A DNA stretch of 64,000 nucleotides from JACSRF01 sp963695505 (lineage in GTDB: Bacteria > Chloroflexota > Anaerolineae > Promineifilales > Promineifilaceae). Position numbers and translations under genes: made by a program. Shown piece after piece: positions 59,681 through 64,000 of this stretch. The notes under the pieces are model-generated. The model had not been told where the DNA came from. It did not search any database and worked only from the letters and a program-made list of their open reading frames with translations. The stretch spans positions 62,001 through 126,000 of the forward strand of contig CAVOGX010000007.1 of NCBI GenBank assembly GCA_963695505.1. Reading direction: 5' to 3'. Every line of letters begins with the position of its first letter. Within the stretch, counting starts at the first letter, position 1.

Positions 59681-60656
59681 ATGACCACCTTAGAAGCTCA
59701 TACCCACAATTTCATCCACCTCAACACCGACAAAAGCGCTGCCCGTTGGCCCGATTTCACCCGCCATCGCGCACCGCATAAGCCGCTCTTGCTCCTCTCC
59801 GTCATCGACCTCTTTGCTCAAAGCGGCTTCCCCACCAACCTCATCGAACTTACCCCAGAACTGGGCGAACTCTTCACCCTCTACTGGTCTCGCGTCTTCC
59901 CGCCCCACACCGAAAAGCGGGGCAACATCGCCATGCCCTTCTACCATCTGCAAAGCGATGGATTCTGGCAGCTCATACCTCGCCCTGCGCCAGGAAGCAA
60001 TTCTAGCCGGTTCGGACAAAATCCACGCCGTTTCCCGCCTGCGCGAGCTATCTTTGGGCGCAAAACTGGATGATGGTCTTTTTCGCCTGCTGCAAACCGA
60101 AAACGGCCGTTTCCAACTCCGCGAAACCCTCATCCAAACCTACTTCATCCCGCCCATACAAGAAAACCTGCGCCAGCAAACCGCCATCAACCTCCGCGCC
60201 CACCAATACAGCCTCGACCTCCTCGACGCCAAGCTCCCCACCATCGACGAAACCAGGCCTGAATACCAGCCTGTGCGCGATCAGGGCTTTCGGCGCGCCG
60301 TTACCGCCGCCTACGACCACCGCTGCGCCTTCTGCCGTATTCGCATCCGCACCGCCGACGGCCATACTGCCATTGAGGCCGCCCACATCATCCCCTGGGC
60401 CATCAGCCACAATGACAACATCCACAACGGTCTCGCCCTTTGCCGGCTCTGCCATTGGGCCTTCGACGAAGGGCTTCTCACCGTAGGCAAGCAATACCAC
60501 ATCCTAACCTCACGCCAGCTCCAAACCAGCGAAAACTTCCCCGGCCACCTTACCACTCTGCAAAACCGCCCCATTTTCACCCCCGCCGCAGAACGCCATC
60601 ACCCGCACCCCGAAAACCTCGCCTGGCATCACCGCCACGCCTTTCGTCCCCATTAA
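59681..60656 (+). CDS. HNH endonuclease, restriction-like (one frameshift)
   Basis: About 325 residues from ATG 59681. The N-terminal part (RWPDFTRHRAPHKPLLLLSV) is typical of putative restriction HNH proteins. The frame slips near 59965, after which the C-terminal HNH domain is complete: CAFCRIRIRTADGHTAIEAAHIIPW, NIHNGLALCRLCHWAFDEGLL with zinc cysteines CxxC twice and the HNH residues AAHI, N, H. It likely cuts DNA, perhaps modified DNA as in McrA-like enzymes. Adjacent to the DUF559 nuclease, so a defence module is possible. Confidence 0.82.
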
Positions 60657-60672
60657 CCCCACCCAACAAAAA

Positions 60673-60693
60673 GGGGCGGGAAAATCCCGCCCC
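60673..60693 (-). terminator. terminator between HNH and DUF333 genes
   Basis: GGGGCGGGA and TCCCGCCCC form a 9-bp stem with a 3-nt loop. On the minus strand it is followed by TTTTTG, so it mainly terminates the minus-strand lipoprotein gene. The 60 nt beyond (60713-60765) hold another word repeat based on GGCAATT/GACTATT. Confidence 0.7.
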
Positions 60694-60751
60694 ACAATGA
60701 ACAAACAGCGTTGGCAATTGGCAATTGGCAATGTTAGCAATTGACTATTGA

Positions 60752-61048
60752 CTATTCCCCATTCTCCATGCCATCCTCGGCCCGGTCGTACATGCCCGGC
60801 GCGCACTCGCCGCGGAAATAGGCCCATTCCTCGCACTCACTGCCGTCGTCGAAGCGGCACACCCCATAGGTGCCCCCTTCGCCTTCGCGCATTTCCAGCG
60901 TGCCGCCCTGCTCCTCGCAGTAGACGGACGCCGGGTTCGGCAGTCCCACCGGAGTGGGCTCTGCCTCGCGGAAGCCGTCACATGCCGCCAGCAGCCCCAA
61001 TAACATCAGGGCCAGCACCCACATAACTAAAACTTTTTTACCGTTCAT
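60752..61048 (-). CDS. DUF333 lipoprotein
   Basis: 98 residues. Lipoprotein signal peptide ends LLGLLAAC (Cys about 23). The rest is a DUF333 domain: NPASVYCEEQGGTLEMREG, GVCRFDDGSECEEWAYFRGEC, with conserved cysteines that probably form disulfides. Surface-exposed small protein of unknown role. GGGGAG precedes ATG. Confidence 0.8.
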   Translation of the reverse strand: MNGKKVLVMWVLALMLLGLLAACDGFREAEPTPVGLPNPASVYCEEQGGTLEMREGEGGTYGVCRFDDGSECEEWAYFRGECAPGMYDRAEDGMENGE

Positions 61049-61407
61049 TGGTTACTCCCCTTTGTGCATCATTTCGCCCTGCCAGGTCTCTGTACCTGCG
61101 GTCATGCACTCGTTTTTTATCATGCTTACCAGACGCCGCTCGCCGCAGTTTGGTTCCCGGCGCCGCATGTGTTTTCGTTCATTTTCGGGCATAATTGGGA
61201 AGAATACAATCCCCATTTACGCGAGGTACACGATGAAAACACGGCCGTTTCTTTTCCCCCTGCTGCTGGCTGTGCAGGAGCGCCGGGTACGCATTGAGCT
61301 GGGGAGCGGCGGCGGGGCCAGCGGCAGTTGGTAACCCCACGCAAAAGGCAGGCCCTCACCGGAAATAATTATGCTAAAATACCACCATCGTAATCAAGGA
61401 GACCTAG
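61049..61407. other. gap with a broken lipoprotein-like start
   Basis: From 61232 a short frame begins MKTRPFLFPLLLAV and stops at 61334; one base over, the same stretch reads PPAAGCAGAPGTH, an apparent lipobox. This looks like the signal-peptide end of a decayed or frameshifted lipoprotein gene. No other feature is evident apart from one ACGGCCGT octamer at about 61242. Confidence 0.3.
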
Positions 61408-61725
61408 ATGAACGGCGAAACCCATCATCTAACCATTGAATATCCTGGCGACCTATTATGGGCGCTGCAGCAAAACCCTGACGAGTTGGCGGCCAATGCT
61501 CGCCTGACTCTGGCCCTGGCATGGTACGCCAACGGCAAACTCACTTCGGGCCTAGCCGCCAAGTTGGCCGGCGTTCCTCGCTCCACCTTTTACTTCTTGC
61601 TCAGCCAGCACGGCCTTTCCCCTTTCGGCCAGGAGCCAGACGAACTAGAAACAGATTTGGTCTACGCCCGCACAGGCTCTTCCTCAAACACGTCGTCCAT
61701 ATCCCGCGGCTCGCCGGGATGGTAG
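61408..61725 (+). CDS. UPF0175 family protein (antitoxin-like)
   Basis: 105 residues from ATG 61408 with AAGGAG upstream. The UPF0175 core reads EYPGDLLWALQQNP, ARLTLALAWYANGKLTSGLAAKLAGVPRSTFYFLLSQHG, a helix-turn-helix-like fold. Family members usually sit beside a PIN-domain toxin (DUF3368), which is missing here. The C-terminal 20 residues (TGSSSNTSSISRG) overlap the 3' end of the opposing gene and look non-native, so the gene may be truncated or fused by rearrangement. Confidence 0.72.
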   Translation: MNGETHHLTIEYPGDLLWALQQNPDELAANARLTLALAWYANGKLTSGLAAKLAGVPRSTFYFLLSQHGLSPFGQEPDELETDLVYARTGSSSNTSSISRGSPGW

Positions 61726-62393
61726 CCAAACCGCGCCCCGTAGGAACGCATCACCCGCCGCTGGCTGGCCGGTTCTTCCTTGCGCACATGGAAAGCCAGC
61801 TCTTCCAGCACGTCCTCAATCAGTTCGTCGGCCTGGGCGCGCATGGCGTCGATGGCCACCTGGGCGCGGCTGTGGGCTTCGTCGGCAGGCACGACGTCGG
61901 CCGCTTCGCGGCGCGCCTTGTCCAGGGCGGTTTGTAATTCGGCGGCGCTGGGGCAAACGGCCGTTTCGTAGCCCGCTTCCGCCGCTTCCGCATCCCCGGC
62001 AATAATCTTCTCCACCAGGTCAAACCACCCCTCCAGGTTCTCCGGCTGCGGCTCTGTGCCGTCTGGCTCCAGGTAGTAAAAGCGCAGCACGCCCACCGGC
62101 TCATCCCGGCGGCGCACGCGGCGGCGAATCACCTCCCACAAATCGTCCAGCACCAGCTTCAGCGACTCCAGCGCTTCATCCCGCTCCACCACTTCCCGGT
62201 CCAGCTCGCCGAAAGTGGCCGCCACGTCCAAAAAGGCTTCGTCAAACTGCGGCAAAAACGCCCCCAGCTCGTGAAAGGTATCTACGCTGATGTATTCAAT
62301 CTGGTTGGCGTAATCCAGCGCCGCCGACTGGGCGGCGGTGCGCAAGAAGGTTAATCGTGCGGTATCACGCTTGGGCTTGAGCAAATAAGGCAT
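61662..62393 (-). CDS. acidic hypothetical protein
   Basis: About 243 residues from ATG 62393, which has AGGAGA 8 nt upstream. No family recognised. The protein is helical and acidic (EVVERDEALESLKLVLDDLWE, EAAEAGYETAVCPSAAEL) with no membrane helix. It may be a cytoplasmic structural protein. The end overlaps the last 64 nt of the UPF0175 frame on the other strand. Confidence 0.6.
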   Translation of the reverse strand: MPYLLKPKRDTARLTFLRTAAQSAALDYANQIEYISVDTFHELGAFLPQFDEAFLDVAATFGELDREVVERDEALESLKLVLDDLWEVIRRRVRRRDEPVGVLRFYYLEPDGTEPQPENLEGWFDLVEKIIAGDAEAAEAGYETAVCPSAAELQTALDKARREAADVVPADEAHSRAQVAIDAMRAQADELIEDVLEELAFHVRKEEPASQRRVMRSYGARFGYHPGEPRDMDDVFEEEPVRA

Positions 62394-62653
62394 GGCATTC
62401 TCCTGATCCATCGTTTTCAAATAACTGTCCGCCGCAGGCATTCTTGCTGTGGCAGTCAGTGCCATTGTAGCAGAGGAAGGAAAGGCGGGGCAATATTCCC
62501 ATTGGGTACGGCCGTTCCCCCCATTATCTCATTCCCTCTGCGCCGATTTGTGCTATGCTATGCACGGTGTTATTTTGACAGGCAAGGCGCTCTGCCACGA
62601 GGGAAACTTTGTCGGTTACCTTGCTACATAAACCATTTTTACAGGAGGTTTCC

Positions 62654-63379
62654 ATGGTCGATTATCAAGACAATGTTCCTTTGCCCGTTTCCGAGAGCAA
62701 ATTGGCCGAAATGTTTACGGCCGTTATGTCTCGCGTCTACTTGTGGATGTTCCTGGGGCTGCTCACCACTACCGGGGCTGCTTTTGTAGCCCTGAATACC
62801 ACTTTCCTCTGGAATTTCCTTTATAACTTCCCCTTAGGCATTTGGGTGCTCTTTGGCGCCGAGCTGCTGCTGGTCATTGCCATTGGCCGGGTGGCCACCC
62901 GCCTTTCTCCGAACATCGCTCTGGCCCTGTTTTTCGCCTACGCCTTTCTCAACGGCGTCACGCTGTCGGTTATCTTCCTCGTGTACGACCTGGGGACCAT
63001 TACCCTGGCCTTTGGCACAACGGCCGTTCTCTTTGGCGTGCTTTCCGTGGTAGGCTACACCACCAAGCAAGACCTGAGCAAATGGGGCGGCATTCTCTTC
63101 ATGGCCCTCATCGGCCTCATCATTGCTTCCGTAGCCAACATGTTCCTGGCCAACAGCACCCTGGACTGGATTATCACTTACGCCGGCATCCTCATTTTCA
63201 TGGGCCTCACCGTCTACGACACCAAGCGCATCAAAACGATGGCTTATGCCGCCGCCCTGCAGCCCACCGGGGATACGGCCGTGGCCAGCCGCATCGGCAT
63301 TCTGGGCGCGCTGCGGCTCTACCTGGACTTCATCAACCTCTTCCTCTTTATTTTGCGGCTCTTCGGCAGGCGCAGATAG
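62654..63379 (+). CDS. Bax inhibitor-1/YccA family membrane protein
   Basis: 241 residues from ATG 62654 with AGGAGG 7 nt upstream. Seven membrane helices (for example VYLWMFLGLLTTTGAAFVAL, IALALFFAYAFLNGVTLS, WIITYAGILIFMGLTVYDT). The family's C-terminal motif with the pH-sensing aspartates is TVYDTKRIK and LYLDFINLFLFILRLFG. Members are calcium leak channels or modulate membrane proteases in other bacteria. It has its own terminator. Confidence 0.9.
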   Translation: MVDYQDNVPLPVSESKLAEMFTAVMSRVYLWMFLGLLTTTGAAFVALNTTFLWNFLYNFPLGIWVLFGAELLLVIAIGRVATRLSPNIALALFFAYAFLNGVTLSVIFLVYDLGTITLAFGTTAVLFGVLSVVGYTTKQDLSKWGGILFMALIGLIIASVANMFLANSTLDWIITYAGILIFMGLTVYDTKRIKTMAYAAALQPTGDTAVASRIGILGALRLYLDFINLFLFILRLFGRRR

Positions 63380-63403
63380 GAAAGCAGCCCTTTACAAAAC
63401 AGA

Positions 63404-63428
63404 AGCCCGGCAGAACCGGGCTTTTTTT
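63404..63428 (+). terminator. rho-independent terminator
   Basis: AGCCCGG (63404-63410) and CCGGGCT (63416-63422) with a CAGAA loop and a run of seven T, 24 nt after the BI-1 stop. The opposing gene ends inside its T-run. Confidence 0.9.
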
Positions 63429-64000
63429 ATGGTGCTACCGTGATGGTGGTCAGCAAGAATTGGTCGTTGGGCTGGTTAACCCCATCGACCGCAACCGGTA
63501 AACGGCCGTCTTCGGTATACAGCCCCACGAACACAGCATATTCCCCGGCTGGCGCATCCGCAAAAATCGGCAGCACGCGCTGGTCAACCACCACCTCCTG
63601 TGGCAGCCAGCTCGAGGTCAGCCACGCTGCCCCGCTGGGTGGGCCATCGCCCTGGCCGCGAAGCTGCCCATCAGCGCCCGCCACGTGGGTAAACACCGTG
63701 TAATTCCGCTGCGGCGTATCCAGCGCCTGCCAGTAAAGGGTTAAGGCCAGTTCACTCCCCGGCTGCGCCTGGCTGGCGGCCAAATCATACCCCAGCAGGC
63801 GAATGGCCGAGCCAAACTGCGCCGTCACCGGCTGGCTGATGGGCGGCGGCGTAAACAGCCGCTCCCGCACCTGCAGCGTCATTTGCGCAATGTCCGCACT
63901 GCCCTGCGTCAGGGGCAGCGCCTCCCCAGCAGGTCCCAACAAAGCCAGCCGCAGCGTCAGCTCCGTTTCCACCGTGGGCAAATCAATGGGGATTTGCAGG
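63427..64000 (-). CDS. C-terminal domain of a large membrane protein (5' truncated)
   Basis: The frame is open to the window edge (LQIPIDLPTVETELTL at the edge). Two tandem beta-sandwich modules: the last shows AIRLLGYDLAASQAQPGSEL, LTLYWQALDTPQRNYTVFTHV and GEYAVFVGLYTEDGRLPVAV. This pattern is the usual extracytoplasmic tail of large Chloroflexota glycosyltransferase-39-like or PMT-like membrane proteins. The catalytic part is outside the window, so its function cannot be assigned. Confidence 0.65.
   Translation of the reverse strand, partial: LQIPIDLPTVETELTLRLALLGPAGEALPLTQGSADIAQMTLQVRERLFTPPPISQPVTAQFGSAIRLLGYDLAASQAQPGSELALTLYWQALDTPQRNYTVFTHVAGADGQLRGQGDGPPSGAAWLTSSWLPQEVVVDQRVLPIFADAPAGEYAVFVGLYTEDGRLPVAVDGVNQPNDQFLLTTITVAP

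Overview
The window looks like a chromosomal stretch of about 57% GC from a Chloroflexota bacterium, probably Anaerolineae-like. This is inferred from several features: solute-binding lipoproteins with a VEVTR-repeat linker after the lipobox, Aap-type permeases with unusually long inserts, a cluster of large putative membrane and lipoprotein genes, and the mix of a compact housekeeping gene set with family-specific hypotheticals. No rRNA, tRNA or CRISPR array was seen.

Layout. 0-1.3 kb: end of a ParB-like/universal-stress-domain protein. 1.7-7.4 kb: polar amino acid ABC transporter operon aapJQMP, carrying many frameshifts. 7.3-11.9 kb (minus): solute-binding protein, aspartate aminotransferase, dGTPase. 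12.1-16.6 kb: LysM protein, creatinase-like M24 protein, duplicated-domain lipoprotein-like gene, pgk. 17.4-23.8 kb: GMC oxidoreductase with an unknown partner, DUF4259 protein, cobalamin-dependent methionine synthase. 23.9-31.2 kb: accessory genes (AT-rich orphan, AraC/GyrI pair, trmO, higBA, membrane proteins, acyl-CoA ligase). 31.2-43.2 kb (minus): branched-chain amino acid cluster ilvB-ilvN-ilvC-leuA-leuC-leuD-cimA-leuB-aminotransferase. It is preceded by a leader peptide and attenuator and interrupted by an inserted DUF4160/DUF2442 pair. 43.4-56.5 kb: ATP-grasp, PqqB-like hydrolase, argF, TPR protein, cdaA-cdaR, der, response regulator, large hypothetical. 56.4-58.3 kb: insertion sequence with 21-bp terminal repeats. 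58.8-60.7 kb: DUF559 nuclease and HNH nuclease pair. 60.7-64 kb: small lipoprotein, UPF0175, hypothetical, BI-1 family membrane protein, truncated membrane-protein C-terminus.

How it fits together. The biosynthetic cluster would make leucine, valine and (through citramalate) isoleucine without threonine; ilvD is not in the window. An upstream ORF for a 33-residue peptide packed with Leu/Ile/Val, followed by mutually exclusive antiterminator and terminator helices, indicates transcription attenuation.

Two window-wide signals stand out. First, the palindromic octamer ACGGCCGT occurs roughly 65-70 times by eye (about once per 0.9 kb, inside and outside genes), resembling the HIP1 phenomenon of cyanobacteria; it is absent from the genes that look recently acquired. 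Second, single-base frameshifts break many otherwise conserved genes (aap operon, metH, leu/ilv genes, argF) and most likely reflect sequence or assembly errors rather than decay. Gene ends below are therefore given for the reconstructed gene.
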